64,000 nucleotides of DNA from Chamaecyparis obtusa (taxonomy: Eukaryota; Streptophyta; Pinopsida; Cupressales; Cupressaceae), in assembly GCA_027943335.1 (NCBI GenBank), contig BSBK01000967.1, forward strand, positions 124,001-188,000, written 5' to 3'. The notes under the pieces were generated by a model. That model saw only the letters and a list, made by a program, of their open reading frames with translations, was not told the origin of the DNA and did no database searches. This document shows, in pieces, positions 1 to 11,677 of the stretch (position 1 is the first letter of the stretch; each line of letters opens with the position of its first letter). Position numbers and translations under genes: made by a program.

Positions 1-50
1 GGGCTACAAGCTAGGGCATCATACATTGTTCATGAGCTCACTGTTTAATA
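1..50 (+). repeat. Repeat family B, fragment cut by the window edge
   Basis: The first 50 bases match the 3' half of family B (the stretch containing AGCTAGGGCATCAT and GAGCTCACTGTTT), which recurs near 1490, 3850, 4180, 4430 and 15290 and inverted near 4510, 15370, 15610 and 15940. The left part lies outside the window. No coding function is visible. Confidence 0.7.
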
Positions 51-589
51 TCTGGCCAGGCCATGTAAATGGTACCAAACCAACCCAATCAGCCCAACAA
101 AATGTGTCATGTTTATCTTTGTCAAATACACTCGTTCACCATTTTGTTCTTGTTCTTCACACAAATATTGCATCAAAAGTAATTGTAAACAATGATTCAA
201 AGAAAAAAGAAACAACTACAATAGATCAGACCCCAAAAGAATACAATCAAGGAGAAATAATGCCCTAATTAGAGAAAAAATGAACTCTTAATGTAAGAAA
301 GCATGAAACCAAAGAGGGGAAAGTAAGGCACCAACCAGACTCGGGAAAATATAGCATCTGAAATCATAGAGGATGCTGACAGAACAAGGAGGTTAGCCCA
401 CACAAATTTTGTACCTTGCCCACACAAGATCAGCTATAAAGATCTTAGCCTTCTTCTCCCCTGAATTCACAATAAGAAAAGTTAAAATTGAATGCTCTTA
501 GTTTTTCTTCAAATCTATTTGAAACTCCTATCAGCTCATTGTCCAATAGTCAAACTAACCTATGCCTTCAAAGGAGGAATTATGAAATA
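51..589. other. Gene-free stretch
   Basis: No exon-like coding, RNA gene or recognisable element is visible. The short open frame near the start has no family features. The end of the stretch leads into a family C copy. Confidence 0.4.
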
Positions 590-855
590 TAGTTGTAGGT
601 AGTTATCTCTTATATAATGATGGAGGAGTCAAAGGTAATGATCAATGAGGTTGTTGCTATTAGTTCATACATTAATACACTTATTATTTTGAATTTGAGC
701 TCGGGCATCATGTAATGTTATTGTTGTCATTGCATGCTTGCTACTGTTGTGCACCATATATTTTTTTATACACTGTTTATTTCATTGAGACCGTGAGCTT
801 GGCATTTGTAATGTATTTTCTGTTATTGGATCAATGCTACCATGTTGTTGAGTTT
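590..855 (+). repeat. Repeat family C, uninterrupted copy
   Basis: About 265 bp that reappear at 4770-4968 continuing at 12913 (split by element 0), inverted at 14735-15010, and partly as an inverted pair at 1615-1830. The stretch around 815-835 is an undisturbed version of the site where element 0 inserted. It therefore serves as a reference for the pre-insertion sequence. Confidence 0.7.
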
Positions 856-861
856 GTGTAT

Positions 862-1140
862 GGCTTGACTATGCACATACATAATTGTAGATGAGGATCA
901 GTAATAGGGTGACATGCATTGCTTAGATCCTTTGGATCTAACCCCATCTTTTCCTTCTTTGCAAGTTTTGGATCATACAAGAGCATACTGGATTGAACCC
1001 TGGGTCAACACTTCATTACTTCAGGCAATGTTTGGTACCTTGATTATTTAAATTCATCCACTTATGTATGTTTGCATATTCATTCATATTCTTCTGAAAG
1101 TTGGCTATTAGTGACCATATAGGACCATTCTTGATGAAAT
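862..1140 (+). repeat. Repeat family A, copy 1
   Basis: One of four plus-strand copies (also 3033-3320, 13670-13920, 16960-17230). Each has a pyrimidine tract followed by GCAG or GCAAG and then a stretch that can be read as about 27 codons containing YWIEPWVNTSLLQAM. The look of a splice acceptor followed by an exon suggests a captured or decayed exon. The W-I-x-P-W pattern is loosely reminiscent of N-terminal motifs in PIF/Harbinger transposases, which is only a hint. Confidence 0.5.
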
Positions 1141-1296
1141 TTGGCATGAAATCTTATAACATAGTTTCTTAGCATTTGATCTTTTATATGGCAGCCATGA
1201 CTTGAGATAGGCATTCGAGCTTTGTCTTCTCATTAACTCAATTTTATTTTGATGACATTTGTTGATTTAATGGAAAAATATGAATGTTAATACTGG

Positions 1297-1590
1297 CATT
1301 GTTTACATCTTTGCATTTGGAATGCTCGATGACCCACGAGCTTTGAGAGCTAGGGCATCATTGCTATTACCTTCAAGGCATTGTCTGAAGTGTTTGATCT
1401 CTCTTTATTTGTTTTGTTGTTGATATTCACTATGTGGTACTCCTCGTTTATGATCATTTCATGAGGAAATGTTTTGATGGCTCGAGGGCTATAAGCTAGG
1501 GCATCATGCATTGTTTATGAGCTCACTGTTTGAGCACCTCATGTCCCTATTTGATTGGTCTATGCTCTGTTTGTTATATTGATGATATTA
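1297..1590 (+). repeat. Repeat family B, copy 1
   Basis: About 290 bp with two related sub-blocks, each ending in a variant of GAGCTAGGGCATCAT. They are joined by a stretch shared with all other B copies (GTGTTTGATCTCTCTTTAT, then a segment ending in ATTTCATGAGGAAATG). It reads as a non-coding dispersed repeat. Confidence 0.65.
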
Positions 1591-1614
1591 GATCAAATAG
1601 GGACATTAGTAATA

Positions 1615-1830
1615 AAATAGGGACATCAATAATAAAATAATACATTTACTATTTTGAATTTGAGCTCTAGCATCATGCAATGTTATTGCTGTCAAAACAG
1701 TAAGTGTATTAATGTATGATCTAATAGCAGCAACCTCATTGATCATTACCTTTGACTCCTCCATCATTATAGAAGAGATATCTACCTACAACTATATTTC
1801 ATAATTCTTCCTTTGAAGTCATAGGTTAGT
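1615..1830. repeat. Family C fold-back fragment
   Basis: A forward piece of family C (about 1620-1692) is followed directly by an inverted piece (about 1693-1830). The segment could fold on itself. It marks one of several inversion junctions in this cluster. Confidence 0.55.
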
Positions 1831-3030
1831 TTAAAATTCGGAGGGGTCTCAAAATATCATAAGTAAGTAAAAACATTACACAATGACATTCAGATTAAGT
1901 ACGATATGAATTCACATGCCTTTAATTATGTTACACTTTTGAAATTATCACTCATTGGTCATTTGACAACTCAAGATATAAGTATCAGAATATAAACTAT
2001 TGTAAAAGGAAGAAACACATATGTATCATCATTTAATACAAAATATAAAAGTATCCCACAGACACACAGTTGCTATTATAACAACCATCCTCTAATCCCA
2101 TGGTGTACTAGTCTCAAGGTAAGAATAATTTACTTAAACCATCATATAAGTATCATCCTAAAGTTTAAATAGACATTGACTATGGATATACAACACTGAG
2201 CCATAATAAATTACAAAGATTCACTGTAATTTTTATGTCCACTTACAATCATCCTACTACTTACACTGCAATTTCTATGTCCACTTACAATAATAAATTA
2301 CAAAGTTTCACTGTAATTTCTATGTCCACTTCCATTAAAATATATCACTCCTCATGTTATATAGGTATCCTTCTCATTAAGTGTTTCCATTAAAATATAT
2401 CACTCTTGTTATATAATGTATATGCATATTTGTTTAAAATGTCATACTTGTTGCTCTTAAATATTATTACCATTTCACTTAAATTTACATGACATTAAAG
2501 TCAAGCCCAAAATGTATACATACATGTAAGTATATGAGAAGCTGGATTCTACAACTATTGAAAAAAAAAACTATACCAATAGTAGCTTATGAGAAACTAT
2601 ACTTGTGCTTACCACACCATACTTTAGCATCATAATGCTTATCATTTTCAAACTTGAGTGAGGCTTCATACCACGCACCATCTGCAGATTTGTACGCAAC
2701 GTTGATTTAGGCTGGAGGTAAACTATATGTGTCATGTAAACAACATGGTTGAATGCAATCTCTTTTGCATGTTTTCAAGAGTTTTCCCACCAATACAAGC
2801 GTAAATAACGCATTGAACATAATCTACAAACACTGCGTGGTATGAAGTCTCGCTGAAGCTTAAAATATATCACTCCTCATGTTATAGTCAAAATTAAATT
2901 CAAATATTTCTCAAAATATTTATTCTTGTAGAATTAAGATATCCTTATCTCAATAATAAAACAATCTTCCATAATAGTTTTTGAATCACATTAACACACA
3001 CCCATGTTCTGTAGCATAGTTCATTTTATA
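1831..3030. other. AT-rich non-coding stretch with small repeats
   Basis: No gene is seen. It contains three imperfect repeats of a unit with TATGTCCACTT around 2221-2335. Three copies of AAAATATATCACTC lie near 2336, 2390 and 2860. Confidence 0.4.
2664..2847. repeat. 14-bp perfect inverted repeat
   Basis: CTTCATACCACGCA at 2664-2677 is exactly complementary to TGCGTGGTATGAAG at 2834-2847, 156 bases apart. It could form a stem or mark the ends of a small decayed element. No function is assigned. Confidence 0.5.
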
Positions 3031-3032
3031 AG

Positions 3033-3320
3033 TGTATGGTTTGACTATGCACATGCATAATTGTAGATGACGATTAGTAATAGGGTGTTAGACATTGCTT
3101 AGATCCTTTGGATCTAACCCCATCTTTTCCTTCCTTGCAGGTTTTGGATCATACAAGAGCATACTAGATTGAACCCTGAGTCAACACTTCATTACTTTAG
3201 GCAATGTTTGGTACCTTCATTATTTATGTTCATCCACTTATGTATGTTTGCATATTCATTCATATTCTTCTGAAAGTTAGCTATCAGTAACCATATAGGA
3301 CCATTCTTGATGTTTTTGGG
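3033..3320 (+). repeat. Repeat family A, copy 2
   Basis: Close match to 862-1140 with the same TCCTTGCAG boundary, followed by the exon-like stretch. See copy 1 for the weak Harbinger-like hint. Confidence 0.55.
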
Positions 3321-3645
3321 TCATTTGATGAAAAGATGTAAATAGGGATATCTTAATCTTTATGAGCTCAAATTCAAAACAGTAAGTGTATTATTTTATT
3401 ACTGATGTCCCTATTTTGAAGTGTTTGATCGTTTATATTACCTACAAGGCATTGTGTGAAGTGTTTGATCTCTCTTTATTTATTTTGTTATGCATATACC
3501 TTCTCTAATCAACTCTGATATGCACAGGTGATGAACATTCATATTTTCCTAAGCAGTACTTTGAGCTTTCCTGCAACACATGTACTATTGTGAAAATCAT
3601 TACAAGTCCATTTGTTGTAGGAAAGCTCATAGTACACATGTCTGG

Positions 3646-3940
3646 ATGACATTGTTTACATTTTAGCATTTGGAATGCTTGATTACCTGCGAGCTTTGAG
3701 AGCTTTGAGAGCTAGGGCATCATTGCTATTACCTTCAAGGCATTGTGTGAAGTGTTTGATCTCTCTTTATTTTTTTTCTATTGATATTCACTATGTGGTA
3801 CTCCCTATTTAAGATCATTTCATGAGGAAATGTCTTGATGGCTCACGGGCTGCAAGCTAGGGCATCATGCATTGTTTATGAGCTCATTGTTTGAGCACCT
3901 CATGTTCTTATTTGATTGGCTCATACTCTATTTATCATAT
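3646..3940 (+). repeat. Repeat family B, copy 2
   Basis: Full-length B copy. It contains a short tandem doubling of GAGCTTTGA near 3692-3706. It runs directly into the AT-rich D block. Confidence 0.65.
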
Positions 3941-4765
3941 TGAGTTTACATCATATATTTAATTTTAATAAATATCTTATAAAACAACATAAAACTAACC
4001 CAAAATACTGTCTTAATAAAATAATATATTTAGTTTTAATAAAATCTTATAAAAAAACATATATTGTGTGAAGTGTTTGATCTCTTTTTATTTGTTTTAT
4101 TGTTGATATTCACTAGCTATGTGGTACTCCCCGTTTATGATCATTTCATGAGGAAATGTCTTGATGGCTCGCAGGCTATAAGCTAGGGCATCATACATTG
4201 TTCATGAGTTCACTGCTTAACACTGACATTGTTTACATCTTTTCATTTGGAATGTTTGATGACCCGTGAGCTTTGAGAGCTAGGGTATCGTTTCTATTAC
4301 CTTCAAAGCATTGTGTGAAGTGTTTGATCTCTCTTTATTTGTTTTGTTGTTGATATTCACTATGTGGTACTCCCCGTTTATAATCATTTCATGAGGAAAT
4401 GTCTTGATGGCTCACGAGCTGCAAGCTAGGGCATCATGCGTTGTTTATGAGCTCACTGTTTAAGCACTTCATGTTCCTATTTTATTGGTTGGTGCTCAAA
4501 CAGTGAGCTCATAAATAATGCATGATGCCTTAGCTTGTAGCCCGTGAGCCATCAAGACATTTCCTCATGAAATGATCATAAACATGGAGTACCACATAGT
4601 AAATATCAACAACAAAAAAAATAAAGAGAGATCAAACACTTCACACAATGTATGTTATTTTATAAGATTTTATTAAGACAAAATATATTATTTTATTAAG
4701 ATTTTATTAAAACAAAGTATTTTGGGTTAGTTTTATGTTGTTTTATAAGATTTTATTAAGACTAA
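3941..4765. repeat. Palindromic block D-B-B'-D' (left)
   Basis: AT-rich D sequence (TCTTATAAAACAACATAAAA and neighbours) at about 3945-4060 is followed by B copies in plus orientation to about 4489. An inverted B copy then starts at about 4490 and inverted D runs to about 4765. The centre lies near 4490, where GCTCAAACAGTGAGCTC begins the return arm. The same arrangement recurs at 15044-15890. This looks like a fold-back type element or a rearranged repeat; no transposase is visible in it. Confidence 0.6.
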
Positions 4766-4769
4766 ATAT

Positions 4770-4968
4770 ATGATGGAGGAGTGAAAGGTAATGATCAATG
4801 AGGTTGTTTATATTAGATTATACATTAATATACTTACTATTTTGAATTTGAGCTTGGGCATCATGCAATATTATTGTTGTCATTGCATGCTTGCTGCTAT
4901 TGTGCACCATATATTATTTTATACACTGTTTATTTCATTGAGGCTATGAGCTTGACATTTGTAATGTA
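4770..4968 (+). repeat. Repeat family C, left part of the copy split by element 0
   Basis: Matches 590-815 and continues at 12913 after the inserted LTR element and its target duplication. It gives the orientation and the exact interruption point of the older repeat. Confidence 0.75.
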
Positions 4969-4973
4969 TTTTC
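4969..4973. repeat. Target site duplication of element 0, left
   Basis: TTTTC directly precedes the left LTR and is repeated exactly at 12908-12912. Uninterrupted C copies near 820 and, inverted, near 14750 contain the site once. Confidence 0.85.
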
Positions 4974-6203
4974 TATTAATCTCTATTGAGCATTCAAGGT
5001 TGTCATTAGTATCAAAGGATATTAAACAGGTCATTCGGTTACTTATATGGAGTTAGTCAGTAGCCAAAAGTAAGACAGAGCAGTGGGTAAAGCCTTTACA
5101 CTGAGCATCACACAGTTTACTGAGCATCAGCGATACCGACACTGACGGACAGTAAACACTAAGCATTGCAGTATACACCGAGTAGTTTATACAGTGTTTA
5201 CCGATGATTACAAAAAATGGCATAGTAATCTAAAATGGCACATTCTTCTATGCAGATGGTTACAACAGATCGTAAAATGATTTACCAAGATCAAGGAGCA
5301 TTTATTGTAAAAGATTCATTAAATACAATGATTATCTTATTTGTAATAGTTGATATAGGTTATTTTTACACAATAGATCTTAGGGTTAAGATTATTTTTG
5401 TAACCTGATTTTTGGCTAAAGTGGCAAAATAGAACACTATATATTCTGTATGTTTGCACCATTTTATAAGGTTGGTGAGTTGATATATATATGAATCACG
5501 GAGCACTTGAAGTCATTGCCTAACTTCAAGTCAATCAGTTTACAGAGTAGAATAGAGTACTGAGGATATCAGATTGAGCAGAATTAGAGAAGGCTACCGA
5601 GTATAACAGAGTAGTAAATTATCACAGTAAAGGTGATAATTTTATGAGCATTTATAGATCTGTTTCAGACAATTGAGTGTCAACTAGCAGATAATTACCT
5701 ATTACCTTCTAACAATTGTAATAGAGTTTTTGGTAAAATATCTTAACAGAGTAGACTTAACAGTCTTATGTAAATCTCTTAACCGAGTACACACTTCATT
5801 AGTGTTGTCAAAATCCTATAACTAGGTAGATCTAGCTGATCTAATATGTTACTCCTAACAGGATAAGATCACTAGAAGTGATCAAAACTTGTAGCCTTAA
5901 CAGGCAAACATTTTCTATCTATAGTAGTGAAGAATTTGTGGGTGTCATCCCCACCACAGTTTTTACCTTCAAACAAGGGTTTCTGTCTTACCAAAATACT
6001 TGTGTTATGTGATTGTCATTTTGATTTCATGTTGTTTACTTTCTCAAAGTTAACTAGATGATTGATTTATGCAATTATAGTCAAGTTATTTTGATCGGTT
6101 ATAACAGTACATAGTTATAGATCTGAAAGGTTTTACAAGTAAAGTTTTTGAAGGCACTGATTCAACCCTCCCCTCTCAGTACCTATCTGTCCTAATTCCA
6201 ACA
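4974..6203 (+). repeat. 5' LTR of element 0
   Basis: 1230 bp, the same length as the right LTR. It begins TATTAAT where the right LTR has TGTTAAT, so the terminal TG has mutated, and it ends CCAACA. It contains repeated variants of CCGAGCATC and GATACCGACA in the first 250 bp. The opening 110 bp differ from the right LTR at roughly 15 positions, mostly transitions. Confidence 0.85.
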
Positions 6204-6205
6204 AT

Positions 6206-6217
6206 TGATATCAGAGC
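6206..6217 (+). other. Primer binding site, initiator tRNA-Met type
   Basis: TGATATCAGAGC lies two bases after the 5' LTR. It matches the usual plant PBS TGGTATCAGAGC with one G-to-A change. This is where minus-strand DNA synthesis would be primed. Confidence 0.75.
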
Positions 6218-6321
6218 ACAGTTCTCTTGTTGAACAATCTAACCACTGAAGGGTAAAGATCTAAGTCATAGAGAGATACAAGCTTGACAAGACTATTGAG
6301 AATCAAAAGATACAAATATAG

Positions 6322-7655
6322 ATGTTTGTGGAACAGTATAAACAAGCCAAGGAAGAATTGAAGAAATTACTGGTTGAAAGGAAAAACCTTGCAATTCTGC
6401 AAAATGACATTGGTTATCATGAAGAACCTTTTGATGAAATATTTGATCATATTGGATCAAGCTCTCGAAGCATCTCTGACAGATATGAAAGCATAATCTC
6501 TTACTTGTCTGAAAAGAATCAATATTTATTTGAGCAAGTGAAAGCACTTCAAATCAGTCATGAATCTCAAATGGTGAGAATGGTGGAAATCATGAATAAT
6601 GCTAGACAAACAAAACAAGATTAGAATTTGGCTATTGAAGACCGAAGACTGATGACTGAACAACTCCAAGCAAAAGAAAGTGAAATATAGAGACTAATTG
6701 ATCGTCACTTCCAAGTATCAAATTAGATGATTACAGATAATCAATAAATGAACTGAGTAAATGGAGAATTATCAAGAAGACTTGAAGATGTTGCAATACT
6801 TAGAGAAGAAAATGAAAAACTGAGAAATGAAATAAAGATACAAAAACAACATAATGAAATGATGAAGATAGCTGAGGACAGTTCTAAAAAGATTGATGAT
6901 TTTCTAACTAATCAAAGAAGATTCAGAAGCAAAGTTGGTATAGGCTACACCGGTGAAGGAGAATCATCACAACAAGCTGAAAAAGTCAACAACAATCAAA
7001 ATCAAAAACCTAAAGTGTTGACATGCTATCACTGTGGAAAACTAGGACATACATCTAATGTGTACAGAAGCAAAGCACAAGGTAAACCTCTTGTCATTCG
7101 TAAATTCAATGGATATTGTTACTACTGTGGTAAATTTGGACATCTAGCTTATGAATGCAAAGCTAAGTAGAATGAAATTGCTAATAATACCACTAAGGAG
7201 AAAATATGCTATACCTATAATAAGCATGGACACACCGCAAGCAAGTGCAAGGCAAAAATGAAACAAGTCTAGACATCTAAAGAGAAACTACAACGAAAGC
7301 CATATCAACCAAAGAGATAAGGTAACTCATATGTTTGGGATTACAATACATGGACTAGTTGTACTGTATGTGGTCAGTATGGACACATTGCAGCAAATTG
7401 TTACAAAAAGAGTCGGATTGGACAAATGCAGGAATGGCATGTATGCACTGTCACAAGGTCGGTCATTTAAGCAAGAACTGCAGAGACCAAGCACCAAATG
7501 AAAATCACATATTTGAGAGTGGATATAACATTGCAAAAATTATGAATTTAAGGAACACAATGTGGAAGAAGGCATCTAATGATAATGTTGAGTCAAGTAA
7601 CACTGTTGGTGAAACCTCGTCCACTGGATTGGGTGACATCGGTACCTCCACTTAA
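6322..7655 (+). pseudogene. Gag-like protein with CCHC zinc knuckles, broken (element 0)
   Basis: Homologous reading can begin a little before 6322. The N-terminal half is charged and probably coiled coil (QYKQAKEELKKLLVERKN; DRRLMTEQL-like stretch near 6640). The C-terminal half holds about five CX2CX4HX4C zinc-knuckle units between 7020 and 7490: CYYCGKFGHLAYEC and CTVCGQYGHIAANC are complete, while two others have Cys replaced by Tyr. Such knuckles bind the element RNA during particle assembly. The frame is interrupted by stops near 6622, 6688, 6726, 7168, 7270 and 7318, mostly TAG or TAA at positions fitting former Gln codons. One frameshift falls near 7420. The usual N-terminal copia gag domain is not obvious. 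Confidence 0.7.
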
Positions 7656-8205
7656 GATGACAAAGGTATGTATGGAACTGACATTTTGAATGATCACATT
7701 TTACATACAGTTCCTTAAAATGGTGTACAAATACCAAATCTGCATAAATAAAGATGCGCTATGGTTTGTGTTATGAGTTTACAAGTGTGATATAGTCGGC
7801 AAAAGAAGAAATGAGAGTTGATTACCCGTCAATAATCACTACACAAGGTTAACCGACAACAGTGTAAACTGACGAAGAAATTCTATGTCAACCAAGCAAA
7901 GGAAATTGTAGACATTACCGAGCTGACAGCTGTTTCAAACTGAAAGTTAGGTCACGCATTTATCGCATCAAAGTTTGAGCAGGAAATATCAAAAAGTCTA
8001 TAAATACGCGGAAACAGAGTTCATTGTTACATTGTGATTTCGAAGAATGAAGATTTCATAGAGTAGAGTTCGAGCTAAAGATTTTCAAAAAAGATTCAAA
8101 CTATTGTAGATCAAATTGACAACAATTCTTCAATGATATCGAGTAAGTTATTTGCTTACCGAACACTGGTTATCTATTGCTTGTCAGAAACCTTAGAAAT
8201 AGTTT
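7656..8205. other. Spacer between the two coding regions of element 0
   Basis: No convincing coding. The end (8030-8200) is AT-rich leader-like sequence directly upstream of the second reading region. Confidence 0.4.
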
Positions 8206-11200
8206 ATGGCATCAACATCAACTGCAAGCAAATCGCAAAACGTTGAGGAGGAAGTAGAATTAATTGTTAGGGCTAATTTCACGAGGCCAAATTCAAGCCA
8301 CACCCCAAGGTTGCAACACAAACAAACGATATGGGCGCATTTTCAAGTATACCAGATAGGATTTTGTTAATAGAAGATGTTAGGGCCTATATTCACTGCA
8401 AAATCAGAGTAGGTGATTTTGAGACCATTGCTACTTATCAACAAGTTTGTGGACCGGATGGAAAGAGAAAATCCAAATATAAGAAGATTGGAGAATCAGG
8501 GTTATCATGTTTTGTACACTTCCCGCAAATGCTCAAGAATGATTGGATAAGAATTGTTTTGAGTAGATTTCATGATGGTAAATTTTGGTTGGATAAACCG
8601 GTTGAGGTCACAAAGAAGATTATGAGTAGGGTTACTGGGTACCCTACAACCGACAAAGCCAAAGCCTTTCGAAGTTCATCTTGTCTCGACGTTGAAAAGA
8701 ACACTGGAGCTCAATGGGATGGTAGGGCACTGAGAATCTCAACTATCAAGGACCCAGTGGTAAAATTCACAACTCATGTCATCGGGTACAAGATATTTCA
8801 ATCTAGTAGACTAAATAGTGTACCCTACAGTGTCGTGGACATGGCATATAAAATCGTGAAGAAAGATCACTAGGTAGATCTTGCCGAACTGCTACTACAT
8901 CAACTCCAAGACAATATGAAGACAATAAGATCAAAGAAGTCCAACACATGTAAGTATGGATCACTGCTTGTCTGTACATTTTTCTATCTACAAAAGTATA
9001 TACCTGGTATCGGTAAAGTAAATTGGCAATCAGAAAAACCGATAACTATTCAAATTGGTGAAATGATGAAAAGTCTAGGAAATAATCTGAACAAGGAATT
9101 TGATGCATACTTCAAATAATTTCAGACAAAAATGCATCAAAGGAGTAGAATTCCAAGGGAATTAGTAAGACAATTTGAAGATGATATATGCTTTGTAGTA
9201 AGCACAGACTGCTCTATGATAAAGGCAGTACAACCGAGAACAAAATGGCTAGCACCGATGGGATACGAAATGAACCATGATTTCACCTTGAAATCTATTA
9301 ATGCATTGTTGGCATTACCGATAGACATCACTGCCACTAGGTTTGGGACATATGAGGAAGCTAAGTCAAGAATCAATAAAGATATAGAGATCAGGAAAAT
9401 GTCTAGAAGGGCAAAGAAAATGAAGAAAGATCTCACAGCAAAATATGGAAATGCATCTAACTCATCTGCAGAGTCACTGGTTAAAGATACAACTGAAGGT
9501 CAGTTATAGTTGGCTGACAAGCCTTATGATAGCGAGGAGACCGAGTCAGACACAGAAAAAGATTCCACATCGGTTCCTCCCACAAATGTTGAGCAAGAAA
9601 TGCAGTTACCTGAACCTGAAGGAATGAAGACACGTTCGTCAACTGCAGCACAACCTATAGAGAAAGAAGCAGTAAAAGTAGCAAAAAGGAGAGCAGCTAC
9701 ACCGACACAAAAATATGAAAAGAGAAAGAACAAGAAAGTAGCTGAGACATCGAAGAAAAAGAGGAAATACATAAGAAGTAAAGATGATATTGACACTGAA
9801 AATGATCCTAATCAATTCAAGTTAGTTCACAACAGGGAAAGTACAATAGAAGAAACAATTGAAGATATAACTGAAAATGAAAATCTTGCAGATCCAAGCA
9901 TCGGTAAGTTTGACAAAATGTTAATTGACAAGACAAAGCTAGAACATGCTATCATCCAGATGATGATTAAATTCAAGAAAGTACCAATGGAATTTGCATG
10001 TCAATTACCGAAGGAGCTTGATGACAAATAAATGAAAGATGGGCTATTGCACTAGATACATAGAAAAGGAAAAGAGAACGTTCATTAAGTCATGCAGCCT
10101 CACATTTTAGCTATGCTGTTGTAAGTGAATACATGACAAAGTATCAGGCTATTTTTCTAGTCAAGAATAGAGCTATGCAGATAATGGATGAGAATGTGGG
10201 TGATATGGATGTCACATGTGATTCTCTATGGACATCAATTTTGAAAGCAGAAGAGAAAGCTAAACAGGAAGCATTCTTGAAATTGTCTAAGAAGAGACAC
10301 AATTCAAAAGGTAAAGGTATTTTCATTGATGATAACAAAGGAAAGAAAATAAAGGACACCAATATATCAGTTACCGAGGTAATAGATATCCCCAAATAGA
10401 AGGAAGAAATAAGAATTTCACAGGATGTACCGGATCGTGTAGAGATCCAACTGAAGAAGAAAACTGATGATGATGTACTCGTGGAGGACATCACTAATGG
10501 TGATCCTGATGATAAGGATGATGATGTGACAATTACACCAAAAAAAGATGAAGAACTTGACACTGATAGTGTGTTCACATCTCTACTGGGTGAACTTCCT
10601 GTACTTACAGAGGCAGTTGAGATACTTTCACAAGTACAACTCGAAGCTTCTCATCCCGAGCAAAATAAAGATACAATTGGGATACACACACCTAAGCAAC
10701 CTGCAAATACAAATGAGCCTACCAAAATAGAGGCACAGTCTACAGCATCAAAGGAACCAAAAGAAATAAAGTCTACTGAGGTAAACCCACCTGACACTAC
10801 AACTGAGACTCCTGCACTATCCACCGAGGAGCAGAAGAAGGAAGACACTATGTCAATTGGGAAAGATACTCTGAAAATTGGAGAAAAAGCTATTGTTATT
10901 AGTGAGAAGAAGTCACCTCCTGCAAAGAAGAAGAAGAAGAAGAAAGAAAAAGGGTCAGTCACCATTGATGAAGTTATAATTATACCAGAATGTGACCCAA
11001 GAAACTTAAGCCCCGAGGACCTAAGTAAATATGGGGAGCTATGTTCAAGGAAAGCAGCACAAGAGAAGTTGAAGCAAGAACACAAATGATAAGAAGTGTT
11101 AACTAATGTGAGGGATATTCTGCACTATATCACCGATCAGGAACTCCGGCGACTGATAGCAGATTTAAGGAAGCAAGAAGCACACATCACCGATCAGGTC

Positions 11201-11428
11201 ACAAAGTTATAGAAAGAACTCATTCCTTACCTGAAATTTTTTGAAGCACATATTGTCAAAGTTGAACAACTTGTAGCAACACCAGAGATTTTGGTGTTGG
11301 ATAATATCTTTGACATGCATGCACAAGTCGGTCTTGAGCATATTGCTCTCACCAACTTGAAAGAGGAGTGGGACAACCTCTTGGAGTTTGTCAAGAAAAC
11401 CCATCAAAACATTTTTGGTAAGATGTAA
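8206..11428 (+). pseudogene. Unknown large protein, second reading region of element 0, broken
   Basis: About 1,070 codons can be followed from an ATG at 8206 to a TAA at 11426-11428, with frameshifts near 8290-8330 and 10035. In-frame stops lie near 8871, 9117, 9507, 10029, 10060, 10396, 11087-11092 and 11210; most fit CAG or CAA turned into TAG or TAA. The first part (to about 9480) looks globular, with segments such as FHDGKFWLDKPVEVTKKIM and SSRLNSVPYSVVDMAYKIVK. The middle and end are highly charged: basic nuclear-localisation-like runs near 9660-9790, a Lys run near 10925, acidic and Thr/Pro/Glu-rich linkers, and a coiled-coil-like C-terminus (11095-11420). I do not recognise a family. 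The clear protein character despite decay says it was a real protein, but its role is unknown. Confidence 0.6.
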
Positions 11429-11666
11429 GTATACATTACATTTTATTTTTTTTGGTATTTGGCATTATTATCAAAAAGGGGGAAAACATGTATATGCCAA
11501 ATAAGTATACTTTGATATGTATATTACATACTATTGGGAGCATGCACCGAGGGGGAGTACTTTTGTACTTAGCAAATTTTTGTTGTGGTTATGTATATGG
11601 CGGAGACATGAGGAATATATAGAAACATTTTGTCTATATACATTTGAAGTTTTGATACTAATGCCA

Positions 11667-11677
11667 AAGGGGGAGAT
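11667..11677 (+). other. Polypurine tract of element 0
   Basis: AAGGGGGAGAT directly precedes the right LTR. It is the expected primer for plus-strand DNA synthesis. Confidence 0.75.

Noticed and set aside
26..268. 80-codon open frame at the left edge
   Set aside because: No protein character and it lies in a repeat. Frames of this length are expected by chance.
8331..8873. Calling the second reading region of element 0 a PMD gene like those in elements 1 and 2
   Set aside because: The ERxxxETxTFHLxxGExTxTLEDV signature is absent and the order of segments is different.
9137..11085. Minus-strand open frames across the second reading region of element 0 (Ser/Phe-rich products)
   Set aside because: They are shadows of Lys/Glu/Asp-rich plus-strand coding. 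The plus-strand frame has domain-like composition and explains the stops.
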